Positions 23,701-36,866 of a stretch of 60,000 nt of DNA are shown here, piece after piece. Positions within the stretch are counted from its first letter, which is position 1, and each line of letters starts with the position of its first letter. Location of the stretch: positions 498,001 through 558,000 of the forward strand of contig JAQGDQ010000019.1 in the NCBI GenBank assembly GCA_030141605.1. Reading direction: 5' to 3'. The notes beneath the pieces are model-generated. The model searched no databases. It was given only the letters and a program-made list of their open reading frames with translations, and was not told the origin of the DNA. Source of the stretch: Tubiluchus corallicola. Taxonomy: Eukaryota; Priapulida; Priapulimorpha; Priapulimorphida; Tubiluchidae. Both the position numbers and the translations under genes were made by a program.

Positions 23701-24849
23701 TCATTGCCCAAGAGCAGCCGCTCAAACTACAAACTGGGCTTTACGAAATTATCCATAAAAATTTAAAAATACTAGTGAACGACCAATTTATGATATGAAC
23801 ACAAGTTGAACATTAGGTGCCTGAGTTGGCTTGGCAGAAATAATTTGTCTTTGCATGACATTACTTGCAAGCCATTATTTTTAGGTATCGCTTCAGGCCT
23901 CATAAACGATTTTAATATGCATTAGTAGTATGTATTAAATAAATTGACTGGAAAAGATTTTCCACTTTGCACACATCATCACCACTAATGTTTTTATAGC
24001 TTTATCATGTTACAGAATTGTTTCATTTGGTGATAAGCAACACTTTGGGTGTTGTCCCAAATAATGCATTTGAATGTTCATAATAAATTGAAAAATAAAA
24101 ACTTGAGTGGTTCCTAATTTCCATTTTGTACAGTAAATCAGATCACATGACAAATCTTAACAAAGATATTACTGAAGTAAACGGTTCTCTAAAACTCTTT
24201 TACATAAACATATTTGAATCAAAATTACACAATTCTAAATCGATCACAGTGAGAGCAACAAAAATTTTAACAGCAAGATGTTGTTTTCTAGCTTTTCTTG
24301 TTTAAAGTTTTACAAGAACATGACTTTATACCATCTCACTTTATATTTGTAATACACTAAAAGAGATATCGACGGGATAACTTGCGAAAATCCAAACGAT
24401 CAAGAAAAGAGAGAAAAATAAACATCATTTCTGATGATGATGACTACCAATCACGATAAACGAAATGATAACAACAACAATGAGGACAATGTTGCCAGCC
24501 TGCACATATCTGGAGTTCAAACAAACTTATAATGACATGGTTTCACATTAAGTTTCGCGGAATTATGAGCGGTGAACGATCATGAAAATATCATTGTTGA
24601 ACAATTAATCTTGATTATTAATACATGAATGCAGGCAGTTCACATTATACACATACATCAACAGGCGCCCATATGCATACATGTACAGGACATTACATTA
24701 GCTAACTGAGGCTTCGTTAATGTGCTGATATACGTTCTAAAGCACAGTACTTGCCACCTGTTAATGTCAAACACTCTCATCTGCCACTACTGACAATGAT
24801 GCATTGTTCCTCAAATTCCAGTTTTATCAGCTAAATCCTTTTTTAGTAT
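20708..24849. other. Non-coding stretch
   Basis: A+T-rich with short chance frames only. No RNA gene, structured repeat or coding similarity was recognised. Confidence 0.5.
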
Positions 24850-25075
24850 ATCTATATAGGTCAGTAGCTAACCCCTGCTGGGCCTTTTTGTTCAAAAGTT
24901 TTAGGTAATGGTATAGGAAGATGAGATTCCTTATCCAGCCTCAGTGCATGTCCAATCCACTGTAGTCTTCCGATTTGGATTTGTTTACTCCAAGGGTTTT
25001 TCTTCATCACATTATATCATTTATCTTTGAATATTATGTCAGGCCATTTGATACATAATTCCTTCAGGTACAGAT
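24850..25075 (-). mobile_element. LINE fragment: C-terminal end of a non-LTR reverse transcriptase
   Basis: The minus strand translates as WPDIIFKDK, a stop, then KKNPWSKQIQIGRLQWIGHA followed by LRLD and KGPAGVSY. This matches the typical C-terminal tail of non-LTR retrotransposon polyproteins (WPD-I-N--LW ... QI--RRLRWIGH-LR). At least one in-frame stop and the absence of the upstream reverse-transcriptase core show a dead, 5'-truncated copy. The clade is not resolved. Confidence 0.65.
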
Positions 25076-25224
25076 GTAGTTAAGAAGCATTCCATTTTTT
25101 ATTATTTAACTTTTATTGCCCATTAACCAATTCAGGATCAACTAAAATAGAAAATATCAAAATTTTGGTTTCAAGACAGTCTATTGTTTTCGAAGGCCTG
25201 TATGAGAGATGTGTTTGTAAGGTT

Positions 25225-25330
25225 TTAAGTTTCAAGTTTATTTATTACACACTAGTCGTAAACAATCATGGAGTCTGTGGGAAAATGCACATGAATATGG
25301 TAAATTAGTAATGCTTACCAAAGACAAGCT
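25225..25330 (-). mobile_element. Possible LINE 3' end
   Basis: On the minus strand a non-coding block ends in GTAATAAATAAACTTGAAAC, a poly(A)-signal-rich terminus seen at the 3' end of many invertebrate LINEs. It is oriented like the LINE fragment at 24850-25075 but lies upstream of it, so it would be a separate insertion. The evidence is motif-level only. Confidence 0.3.
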
Positions 25331-28300
25331 AGACTGAGGAGACCTTGACATGGTGATGCCACTGCGTTTCGCTAAGGCCAACTCGGAAGAAAAGAAAAAA
25401 CAAAAGATAGAAGGGCCGGAGATAAAAAAGGAAAGGAAAAGATCGATGGTAAAAATGCAATACTAGAACTTTCGTGCGTTATTTGTCAGCTATAGTGCCC
25501 AACAAGCTGCCGAGATATATTTTTTCTAAGAATTGTCACCTCCACCCTATATGTGATATAACCCCATCTTCGCATTATTGACCTTAGATTATATTTTTCT
25601 ATTCTTGCTAACTGTCCACTTGATTTTTTTCTATTTCTTCTACATTAATTGCTATGTAGGATATAGACATCATCCGCATACTGATTAGAAATAATTCAAG
25701 ATAAAATTTTATAAATGTTGCATATTATATTCAGTTTATGCCTTAGGTATAAATAAAATGGAATTGAGATTCGAGAATAATTTCGTAAATAAATCACTTC
25801 ATTTAACACATCAAAAACTTGACATATTAATAAGAAGTAACTGAAACAGGATAATCAATGAATGAAATGGCCTTTTCTGCTAATAATTTACACGTGTGAG
25901 CTAATTCTGATGTGCTACTTTGGGATTGGTATAAGCGCAAGTGTAATTCGTCGAAAACTCGGTGCAGCAGACAAATGGCATTAATTTTCCTAATCACCGA
26001 TGACAATGCCATTGATTTTACATTTTCAAAGCGTTCTTTAGGTTTTCCACACTTATGCAAGGGAATAAAAATGTTTTTCTGAATAAATGTGACAAAACTG
26101 GCACCTGTCACATGTAATGATTTAAAAAGAACATTTGAAAATCTGCAAGATTTTTTATGTGTAATCACATAAAGTACTCACACAGCAATCAATAAGTACA
26201 AGTACAAGTGCAACACGCCAGTGAGTCTTACAGCAATTGTGCGTAGTTTTCCAAAATTTTTATGTGCTTCCCTGTTGTTTGTTTTTCAAAATACTGTAGT
26301 AAAAAACTTATATTATGTGTACACTGTTAATTATAAAACACTGCATTATCAAATGTCAATAATATGAGCTATCATATGTACTGACCAGTATGTAATGTCG
26401 ATTAAAAAAATCTATTCAAAGTATTGAAGCAGAAATTGTTACTCTACTTTCAAAGTTATGCTTCAGGGTTCAACCATAGTTACTAAATTACGCAATCTAA
26501 TGTTACGCAATGTCACCATTTGTTACATGCACTTCTTCCTCTAAATCGGCAGCCATCTCTGACTGTAATTACACAAAGTAGATCTTCATCTTATCGAATA
26601 ACAAATGAGTTAGTTACTTCCTAGCAGAGATGATTCCCTGCTTCATTCTAACCAAGATAAAACTAAACAGTTTGTCAATTGGTAATGATGTTAATCCACT
26701 AAGAGTCTTTCGGTGTAGACATGCCGTCTCGCTCTTCAAATTGCTTTACATGGGGAGCATCTGCTAGAGCGGTATTGATCCATAGCAATTAATGAGGGTA
26801 TCTTCTAGAAGCCCAAATGATCTCTAAACCGTTCACCATCAATCGCTTATTGCAGGGCCCACTGGGTATTGACTTATGTGCATGTGACTAAAAGAGGCAA
26901 GCAGTGAAGATTTATCGTGTTTAAACACGATCAGTTCTGGCAGCGAAGACAAGCTTACCGAGCCATTGGGAGATTTTTACAAAATTGACGTCTATTTATC
27001 AGGATTTCGGTCTGAATTTTGAGAAAGGTCAACTCTCCTGGTGACTGTGAGCAAAGTAACAGTAAACTACTCAAACTAAACTTGTCATTCTATATTTCAG
27101 CGAAAAGTTTAGACAGCTCAAGTTAATGATCTTTGCAAAAGGAATATAATTATTGTAGGCAAAAAAATAATTAATAGCCAGAGCTCTACGTCTTGACAGA
27201 AATTTAGAGCCCTTTCTTAGTATAGTACATTTCCTTTGAGTTAGTTTATCTTATTGTTTTAATGGCGTGTGTTGTGCAGAATAAATAACGGAGTCAAGTA
27301 AGCGTAAGAAGTTTTACCGGGCAGTGAGTAGACTGGGTCTTCCGGTTTAAATTAAACACGTGGCAAGCACAAAATGCTTTCCAAATGTCGTAAATCATTT
27401 TCTTTGCAATGCACAAAAGTCACTCAAACTCTGACAGTCATACAGCTTTCTTGTTTTGAAGCTAGTTTCAGTCTTAAGCATTATGCCATCAAATTTTAAC
27501 AGTGTAATTGCAACGCTAAATGACGCACGCATTTTTTATTTTTGTCGCAGCAGTTTCAGTTTTTTTACTCTTTTATAATTAACAAGATTTATAAAATCAA
27601 AAAAACGTTTCCACGAAGTATGTAGCGACCACAGCTTGTTGCACCGCCATCCACTTTATACAGGCTGCTTTATCTAAATAATTAATGCTACTCACTTGCC
27701 AGATTACACAGTCATTCGGGGTAACGATCTGTGCGGAAGCGTTTCTACTTATATTCAGCAATTTGCAGATTCAATAATAAAGTGCTACAAAAACAAGAGT
27801 TTAGTTAATTTACTAAAGTTAACATATGAAACAGTTTGCGCACACTACTGGAAGGTGTACAGAAACTTGAAATCTCAATAAAGTAAGAGCTATAAAAAGT
27901 TAAACTACCTATTACCAGGTAATTTACAGAAACAAAATTTGCAGTCTTATAACTAGTAATAAACTTATTAAATTTCTGAAGAATGAATTCGATTGAGGAT
28001 GGCACGATTTATCGGATGGCCTGTATTGAACCTGCTGATGAAATAAGTTTACCAGAATCTGTTTTTGAACTTTGGAAACGTGACAAAAACCTTGTCTCTC
28101 AAAATTAGTGCTCAGAGACACGACTTAACAAGCTCAGAGAGTGCACAGTTCAATTTCCAGTCATCACTGAGACTGAGTTCAAAATATATACGTAGTACAC
28201 TGTCAACTTGGCAAAGCTCAAGTCATAACGAATCATCTATTATACTAGTTTTCGATGAGGAGATTACAATATTTTGAAATGATCAAAAGGACCTTAAACA

Positions 28301-29085
28301 GATGTAATGGTATAGAAAACCTTTAACCTTTGACCTTAAGCGGATAACAATTCGTACTATATAGCTAAAACTGCTTTTCAGAAAGTACAATACCTTATCA
28401 TGCTCAAAAGCTGATGTATTTGTAACAAAGACTATTGCTAACAAAAATTTGCAGCAGTTACTGAACTGCTTGACCACAGAACATCGGTTACCTCACACAG
28501 TACACCCTTTTTTACACAGACATTCATTGTATAGTAGGAATCTGGAAAATGTGTACTGATAGGTAGGAATCAAAATCCAGAAGATTTTATTCAGTTAAAA
28601 GGATGCATGTGCAATATATGACGGTTCTAAATTAGCATATACATGTAACAACAAAACTGTTAACAATAGATTTGATTTTTTTCAGAACAAAAATAATCAT
28701 CTATTTGGTACAGAAGTCTGTCATATTGTTTTACAGTTAAGAAGTAAAATTTCGCTATAGTTGCATCATTACGTGCTGAAATTCACATCAGGGTGAACTG
28801 AGTGTTAGCTGGCTAAGTGAATGGTACGACAACGACTCAATCTCAGTGAGCCTTTTGCTTAGCCTGATGACGCAAATTCAACATTTGAATAAACTCCTGA
28901 CCAAATTGGAATTTATTGATTCTCGTACTGACTGCAATGGTAAGCAGTAATATTTTCAGTAATTATATGGAAAGTGACAGATGCTTCAAAATGCTACTGA
29001 TGGCCTTCTCTCTATGGGGGTTCAATAATCTATTTGCTTATACGATAATTATACGACGGTAGCTTATCCCTAGATGGTTTGTAAT
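25331..29085. other. Non-coding stretch
   Basis: The longest frame is 113 codons on the minus strand (26168-25827). It is rich in Ser, Phe, Leu and Lys with no motif I recognise, and is most likely chance. Nothing else is supported. Confidence 0.4.
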
Positions 29086-29086
29086 G

Positions 29087-29088
<2 letters not shown>

Positions 29089-29123
<35 letters not shown>

Positions 29124-29139
29124 GTAATAATAATAATAA
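29089..29139. repeat. (AAT)n microsatellite
   Basis: About 17 copies of a TAA/AAT trinucleotide with one G interruption. Confidence 0.95.
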
Positions 29140-30028
29140 CCTCTAGTAAATAATAACGGAGAGACAGTCATAGGCCTATTTCACCAACACAGGTCACGCT
29201 ATTAAGGAGCAACTAAAACCTTCCTTACTTAAACAATGTCCACTGTTTTAGTCTGCTTAGTCTTTAGTCTTCATTCAGCATTTTACCTAATTACAGTATC
29301 CGAAATGAACAAACTTACCTTTAGAATGCTTACAGAAGAGGCGAAATGTTTCCAAAATGCAATTACTTTTATTGTTTTACAGTACTAATGAACTTAGTTG
29401 TGTAAGGCATGTTTTGGATGAAACTTTGATGCTGAGGAAAATGGGATGAGGCAGAGATAGTTTCAGCTTTGCCAACTTCTGTAATATCACTTAATTACAT
29501 AATTACTTCATACACGTGTACAACGATATAAAAAACATCAAAACGAGAAAAATGCTTTAATGAAAGAGCTCGACCAAGACAGTAAACTTGTAACGGTTGT
29601 AACCAAAAAAGCAACACAATGAAAGAAATTACACAAAGGTGTTAAGACAAAAAAATAACAAGAGAAAAATGAATAATAATCACAGATGACTAATGTATGG
29701 CATTTGAAGGTGAAGATAATGAGAATATGAAAGATTAGACTCACATAATACAGAAAGAAGAGAAGCAACCAGCTAGGCAACTACAATAAAGAGCATAAAT
29801 ATATTTCTTCAATTCTCATTCTTTTCCTTATGTTGTTGTTGTTGAAATTCCTGATGTTGAAAACTAGCAAAACACACATCATTCACATTTTAATAACCAC
29901 GTATGACATTAATGTATAGAAAGTACAAGCTCGCAGCAAAACACATTTACCGTACACACGGTAGGTAATGCACAATTAGCAAAGGCATAAAAATAAAGCA
30001 TTGATACAAAGAAAGTAGCAGTATTTAG

Positions 30029-30373
30029 CAGAGGTGAGTAATGGAACGTTTGAGTTTGAATGTTCGAATTGAATTCCAACATGTTTTTTTAATTCGCATT
30101 CGATGCGAACCTACAAAAATATTAATTCGAATAAATCATCATTTGAAATGCATGCATTCTTTATGATTAAAACGTTTAAAACAGCATGCAATCAGCACAA
30201 TTTAGTGCGGTTTCTGTGCACAATCTTTAAATAAATTGTTAGTGTTTTTGCTGTGTATTCGAAAATCTTTTAAACTGAATCTGAGTTCGAAATCTTGAAA
30301 TTCGGTTTGATTAGAGTTCGAAAGCCAAACACTCGATTCGAATTCGCTTTCTGACAGAAAATGCTCACCCCTA
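30029..30373. mobile_element. hAT-type MITE, short relative of the 2.8-kb element
   Basis: The element is 345 bp. It begins CAGAGGTGAGTAAT and ends ATGCTCACCCCTA, imperfect inverted ends related to those of the 2759-3480 element. Flanking 8-mers are GTATTTAG (30021-30028) and GTATCTAG (30374-30381), matching at 7 of 8 positions as expected for an ageing hAT target duplication. Both subterminal regions are packed with TTCGAA words (for example GTTCGAATTGAATTC on the left and TCGATTCGAATTCG on the right). No coding capacity. Confidence 0.78.
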
Positions 30374-30381
30374 GTATCTAG

Positions 30382-33300
30382 TGGCTTTATCTCACTTTGA
30401 CAAACTTTACTTGAATGCATTAACAGAATTACTTCTCAATAACAGACAATGTACGTAGATCTTTCGGTCTACAGAGAAGACAACCTCTGCACAAAATCTC
30501 TTTACAGAACCACAGCTGTGTTCTGCAGCAAAAAAGGCACGCAAAGAAGTGGAAAATTAAAATTCTCTCTTTAACAGCAATGACAAAAATCTTCGTGAAA
30601 ACAGCGAAAACGTGCATAATTTATGAAACACTTAGTATTTATTGTGCAAATGACGTCAATGGTGGCATATTTAGATATTTGACTGTACAGCACAACATCA
30701 AAATCCACATCAAATCGCAGACACATTTTTCAAAAGACAAAATACAAAGCTGCTAACTATTTTATAATACGAAGCCATCACTTCCATTTTTGGCTAAGAT
30801 ACTGGAAAAACTATGCTTCATAATTAAATTATGAAGTGATGTTAAATTAAAAAGGATAAAGATGATAAATTACTGTGATATGGCAAAGTCTTGCTTTGTC
30901 TGTTTCTTTAGTTAAGTCACTTATCATGCACAAATCACACTGGGAAACACTTTCCAGCAGTATGCACTAATGAGTTTCTGCTAATACTGATAAAAGTAGG
31001 CCTACCAAACTAATTACGTATTTGCAAGTATAAATGATAATCATTACGGTTCTTGACAGTATTAATCTGCAAACTCACAAATGCCACAGAAAGGTTTATA
31101 ACGCTATACACATCATAGACATGCCTGCCAGAATGTACATGAGCTCAAAAGGTTAGAAGTGAAAGGTCATTCAGCATAAAGCTATCGCAACACTGAAGAG
31201 CATGGGCGCGCCGCCAGTAATATTCATTGTACTCTATTGTAGTAGTCATATATCTTAAAAGCAAGTTCGTAATGCACTGCAATGCGGATGACCCATTTAG
31301 TGTCAAGATTAACTATCTAGCAAAATGTGGATAGTCGAACATAAAACTGATTTGGGACTGCTAAGTTTACAGTCCACCCACTGTTCATGCAAAACTTAAT
31401 ATTTTTGCGTGGTTGCTAGTTTTTCCCACTGGACACAGCTAAATACAATTTTACTGCATTTTAGACCATTCTGCGGTTGCTAAAAGCTATTTCCTCAGGC
31501 AGGTTCACTAGTTTAAAACTTATTGTGTCACCTCAAACTCGAGACTCATAATTTTACTACTACCGTGAAAGAAGGGCTCAGGCCCCTTGGGTCCACCCCA
31601 AAATGCGGAAGTGCAGTTACAGTTAGCTAAAAACTGTCTAGACAACGGAAATCGATAGGAGAATCGACACTAAGTAACTGATGTACATAAACATAACTTC
31701 ACTATGCAAATCAGCTGACTGCTCGGGGATTGCGCAACAAACAAGGGGTTGGTGCGTTTCTTCGTTTACTGCTAAAAAAATTCATTTAGCCATAAAAGAA
31801 ATTCGGTGGACGCACGTGCGACAGTGTGTCCGCCTGCCGGCGCCCATACTGATGAGAGTACACATTTGAATACGAATGTACACATTAAAGGAAAAGCCAA
31901 TTTTCTCAAGAAGTTGAGCTTATTTTAATGTGAGAAAAATGAAAAGTTTTAGCAATTGTGACAATATCGAAATATAATTGAGAATACCTCGTGTAATTAG
32001 TAAAATCAATTTAAAGTCGTGAACACTTCACGCTTGGGCGCGCTGATTTTTAATGAAAATGGCGTCATCCGGTTTCTGTGCAAAATAATTCTTATCCCAG
32101 CAGGTGCTTGAGCAATCGTTTTTGCAGTGGCAGTTACAATTATGAACTATAAACAATCCAAAATGTTAAAGTAGAGATTATTTAATACAATTTTCTAGCA
32201 TTTGAATCTCATTAAGCACTTGGTAATAAAAACAGTTAGTCCAGGGTTATTGATAGTAGTATAATAACTGGAATTATCCCCAACAAAGTAACAGAATAAT
32301 TATTTTAACAAGCTAAGATTGAAGTCTATAAATTAAATAACCTATCCGCCTGTCTGGCATCCACCATATGCTCGCATAATTGCATGCTTACCTGAAAGTC
32401 AAAAAGTCTGTGAATTAATTATGTACACCTCTGGATTAAAGCAATTTAAGCATTTTAAAGCCGTTGCTAATTGATCCGATGACTAATTTTTTAAATAAAC
32501 ACAGTTAAACACAAAGTTAGAATAGCGGAACTTCATGAGTGAACTGTATGTTTGCTACGCAAACATTCACCGCGTTCACCCTGTCTACCAGCTTACGTCA
32601 TTTTGGCAGGAGATTTAAATATTTAAATTTCTTTTGCATTTTTAAGCAAGACAATTTGATATTTGGCATTTACAGCATTGGCAGCAAAAACAGAGCTTCC
32701 CAAAAATACTTATAGGATGCAAAATTATTACAACCGGTTTACAGGTTGATTAGAATCCCCAAAAATGTCAAACCTACTTTAACAAGACTACGTATAAGTG
32801 ATCATAAATCAGCAGTTGATATCATACATATCATATGGTAAAAAATGCCTCTAAAACAACAAGTATGTAAAACATTGTTGTCTGAATAAAGTACAGGATG
32901 AATCAGTAGCATTAGGGGTATAGGCCCTGTGGTACTGCAGCACCCCCTATTTTCACTCATTATTATCAATAACATTTAATATAATTTTTTTTTCTTTAGT
33001 TCTTTCTTTATACTTGTGTAAAACTGGAGCAAGATAGGGAAGTACAATTTGCTTCACAGCCAAGCAACGTGGCGTTTGGCTGCTGTGTGCATACGGCCGT
33101 ACTTTTACTTTAGTACCTGTGTCAGCAAATGCAGCTTCAGCTTTAGTCTTGATCGGATAATATTCTTTTTTGTCTTTCAAAAAACTTATATACATGTGAT
33201 TAAAAGCTTAATGTGATAATGTTTTTTTCCAGATGCAAATTCTGAAAACCGCTTTCCATTCTTTTTTGGAATTTTGAAAAAGAGAATGTTAACTAAGCTT

Positions 33301-33446
33301 GCCTTCACCTTTCAATTCACTAAGTATTTTTCTGGTAGAAAAGTACTTTGTGACAATACCTGTTGGGAACTCATGACTAACACTTCATTTCCATAGTAAG
33401 ACTGACAGTTCATGTACTTACATGTACTAACATGTTCAAGAATCCA
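30382..33446. other. Non-coding stretch
   Basis: A perfect 21-nt palindrome with a one-base centre (CTTCATAATT-A-AATTATGAAG) lies at 30816-30836. No gene is supported. Confidence 0.45.
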
Positions 33447-33568
33447 GGTAATAAAGTCAGTGGTAAAAAGTCACAGGAAGAAAAGGCACAAGAAATCACT
33501 CCAACCCTAACCTCTAGTCAAAATTGATTGTGACTTTTTCCGCGACTTTTTCCTTTGACTTTATTACC
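33447..33568. mobile_element. Short fold-back element related to the one at 10.2 kb
   Basis: The ends are inverted repeats (GGTAATAAAGTCA at 33447-33459 and its complement at 33556-33568). The arms hold further AAAAAGTCAC / AAAGGCAC units on the left and TGTGACTTTTTCC / GCGACTTTTTCC units on the right. The centre carries CCAACCCTAACC. Layout, unit (GGTAAAAAG-CACAGGAA) and telomere-like centre all parallel the 10205-10673 element, so they are probably one family. Confidence 0.6.
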
Positions 33569-36230
33569 ACTCACCACTTAAAAATATCTATATTTGCAGT
33601 ACCATGGATCGACCAAAGAAGAAGAAAACAAGATCCCGAAGCTCAGTACTATGGGGAAGAAATGTGCTTCTATAATAATACCGACTATTTTATTTGGATT
33701 GCTAATCCTTACCACTGCATTTGCAGTGATATTGCATTGACATGATAGTGATGCAAATCTGACATCAAGATGTGATTGCAATAATACGATTATCACAGAA
33801 ATGTGTTGTTTATGCCAGCAAAATCCGCCAAACAATAAGCCACAAGAAACAGATAATATCACATCGTTAACTTATTAATTTGCTGACAATTAGTAAATAC
33901 ATTTCAGTAAATATAGAAAATGACAATCCATCTTTGCAATTGTTTGTCTTGCAAGTTTTACTTTTTTTCTTAGTGCTAGTCTACCATTTAAATAAGCTAA
34001 CTTATGACATACCGCCTTTTGATCCTGTAATGAAAAAGTAATGCTAGACCTTGCAATGTTCAGTTCTATTATTTTATAGTTTAAGTCATTCAGATTCCGT
34101 GCGGCTTTTTGTCTATTACTTGTTAGATTACCTTCTAATGATGTGAACAGGTCTATCAAATATTCTATCTATTGAGTGCTTAATTATGCTAAAATGATGT
34201 GAGTAGATCAAGTACTCCATGAATAATCTACTGGACAGTAATAATGTGTTCAGTGTGCGTTAGTTACAAGGTTTACAGGTTGTTCTTCGACTAGCAATCG
34301 ACTCCAAGAGGAGGCTTGCAGCATGACACCAACACCAACTTCTACTATCTAACACAGGGGATGAGGACTTCCAGGTGTAACTAACTCACAGGGATAGTGA
34401 ACTTTCCAACATCTAGAGGTTGTGCCAAACTGTACGACTGGCTAAAACTACAAACATTTGCTTTATAACAACACTGACGAACAATGAACAAAGACACAAC
34501 ATCCATTAATTTTTTTAGTGCAACCTGATAAGCGAACGATGACAGATAAATAATTAAATACCAAGTGTTTCAAAAGTCATTTAAAAATGCTATTACAGGA
34601 GAAACCGAATGACAATCTGTTTGCTGACAATGCTGAGTACACGAATTTGGTGGCCTGTAATCACAGAACTCTGCACTTTGACCATGAATTGAAATGCTTC
34701 CTGCCAATCAGTACTTTTACTCCTCTGCTCCACACACAGTCAGCAGAAAAAAGGCACAAAATTATAAATATAGACTAAAAAAAAATCCTCAACTACTGAA
34801 TCAGAGTTTAACACAAGAAGAAAGTCACTGATCGATTAGTTGCAAAGAAAATACATTAGCAAGGATCTTTTGAAGAAGCTCTAACACACATTTCCCATGT
34901 ACCATTCACATTTCACACACATTGGAAATTTTACCTCTTTGTTATATTTGCATGCTACATTATCAAAATCAGTCCGGCATTATTAGTATCACTGTCAGTA
35001 TACATGGCATGTTTTTAAGCCTAAAATACTATCTGACTTTACTTTTAACATGTACAAGGTTTGAAAGCGTCAATCTTGTAATAAATATTTGTTTACTTAT
35101 TAAAAATATCATTTGCTATGACAACTGCAGAGAAACAAGCAAATAAACTACATTAAAACAAAGCAAAAAGCTGTTCTTTAATTATATAAATCCACTCTAA
35201 CCAAAAGATACTTTTCTAACAGTCAGAACTGATAAGGCATATTGAAAAACAGAACATGATAAAAGATGAACAATGGGCAGAAAAATGATGAACATATGAC
35301 AAATAATGGACAGTGCGAAGATGCAGCGTGAACAGAATGAAATAGATCTAAGAAAAAATAAGTTTACCTGAAACAATCAAAAGGCCATATGTATGTCACA
35401 TATTTCGCACAATCACAAAAACAATTTGAAATTCGTAGACCGTAGAGCTCTAGTTTTTGCAAAGTAATGTATTAAGCCTATATACATATGAGTGCCTGCA
35501 AACCAAAACCATCCATACATCAACGTAATTAAAACTCCATTATGCTTCAAAGTAGAATGCACCAAAATTTTTGTCAAACGTCAATTTTTTGTTTTTATTA
35601 AAAGAAATGCTAAATATATTGAACTTTTACATTCTACCATCAAATCGCCAGGAAAGTGTTGAAAAATATTAAAAATCAAATTTTATAATCCCGTGCCCAC
35701 TTTTCTGGCTAGAAACTATTACTGCAATTGTAAAAAAAACTTCTATTTTCAAACTCCAATAGTAGCTCGTGGCAACAGTAATTTTGCTTCGGGTTTTTTC
35801 TGTTTCCAAGCCCAGATCTTCATCGGGAAGAGCTATCTACTGGATTTAAACATTTCAATGGGTGCTTGCAAAGTGCGGTTGCTAAGTGTTTCGTAGAAAT
35901 GCGACAAAAAACAATGGCTAACTTTAACAGTGATTTTCTCAAGGTTTGTGTTTTTCACCTCAACTTCAACATAGATTCAGCTTAGAAATAACTTAGAGCA
36001 CTAAACTTGGTATCAAAATGATCCTTATAAAATGGAGATCCAGGATACGTGAATAGCTATAAAAGCTTAATTGCTGACTGATGGATGATTTTGCTATGCA
36101 AGCACACATATAGTGATTTCTGTCATGCCTAGGCCTGCGTCTTTCAACAACTATACATCACTTACCATGATTCACGGAGGATCAGCTTGCATAGGCAAGG
36201 GCAGGTCGATACGTTGAAGATGATACTAGC
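33569..36230. other. Non-coding stretch
   Basis: No gene, RNA or structured repeat was recognised. The open frames are short and mutually overlapping. Confidence 0.45.
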
Positions 36231-36269
36231 AAAGGCCTTATACACAGTAATTCTCTCTATGAATTAGAG

Positions 36270-36866
36270 GTTCACTGTATTCTTGGATAAGGTTATTCTT
36301 GACTGTAAGAATGCAGAGTGGAGTCCCTAGGTGTAGCCTGCTCTGAACCTGTTCATCCAAAGTTTTGCAAAGGAGTGAAAGATCACAATTAGTTTTGATA
36401 TTCATATCATGATCTTGTTGCTAAAGTCTCACAGGTCTGCAGTTTAAGCTTTTTGCTGACGATTGTGTTATGTATCATAATATCAAATACTATAATGACT
36501 GCCTTACTCTAAAAAAAGACTTAGATGCATTACATTAAATGGGAATGGGACTGGTTAATGCATTTTGACGTTAACAAGTGTGACATCATATATATTTCTC
36601 TCATGTTTGTTCAGAAATGTTCAAACCGCCAGTATGTTCTAGATGATAAGCTATTAAATCAGGCTTCATCAGTTCAGTATTTAGGTGTCATAATTGTAAA
36701 ATATGTTCAACTGTTCATAAGCAACCAGGGGCACGAACAAATTGGAAATTTTTCACAGAATTTCAACAAATATCCAAAAGCTATCACAAGACTCTGCCTA
36801 CAAGTTATAATTAAGCCCAAAACAAGAAAGCACATCTTCAATACGGGACTCATACATAAACAATAA
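36270..36866 (+). mobile_element. LINE fragment: reverse transcriptase palm and thumb, degenerate
   Basis: At 36446-36463 the plus strand encodes KLFADD, the catalytic F/Y-A-D-D box of non-LTR reverse transcriptases, followed by CVMYHNIKYYNDCLTLKKDL and DALH. A frameshift at about 36533 moves the homology to the frame that reads KWEWDWLMHFDVNKCDIIYI and later SSVQYLGVII. This is the usual W----WLM-FN--KC ... YLGV-I region that follows the catalytic box in jockey/CR1-like elements. Upstream, about 36310-36345, a weak SGVP-like stretch fits the box preceding the palm. Stops and frameshifts make it inactive. The original element would have been several kilobases; only about 0.6 kb remains. Confidence 0.75.

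Noticed and set aside
25827-26168. A 113-codon minus-strand frame
   Set aside because: No motif, no convincing splice sites in phase and composition typical of chance A+T-rich frames; kept only as a note.
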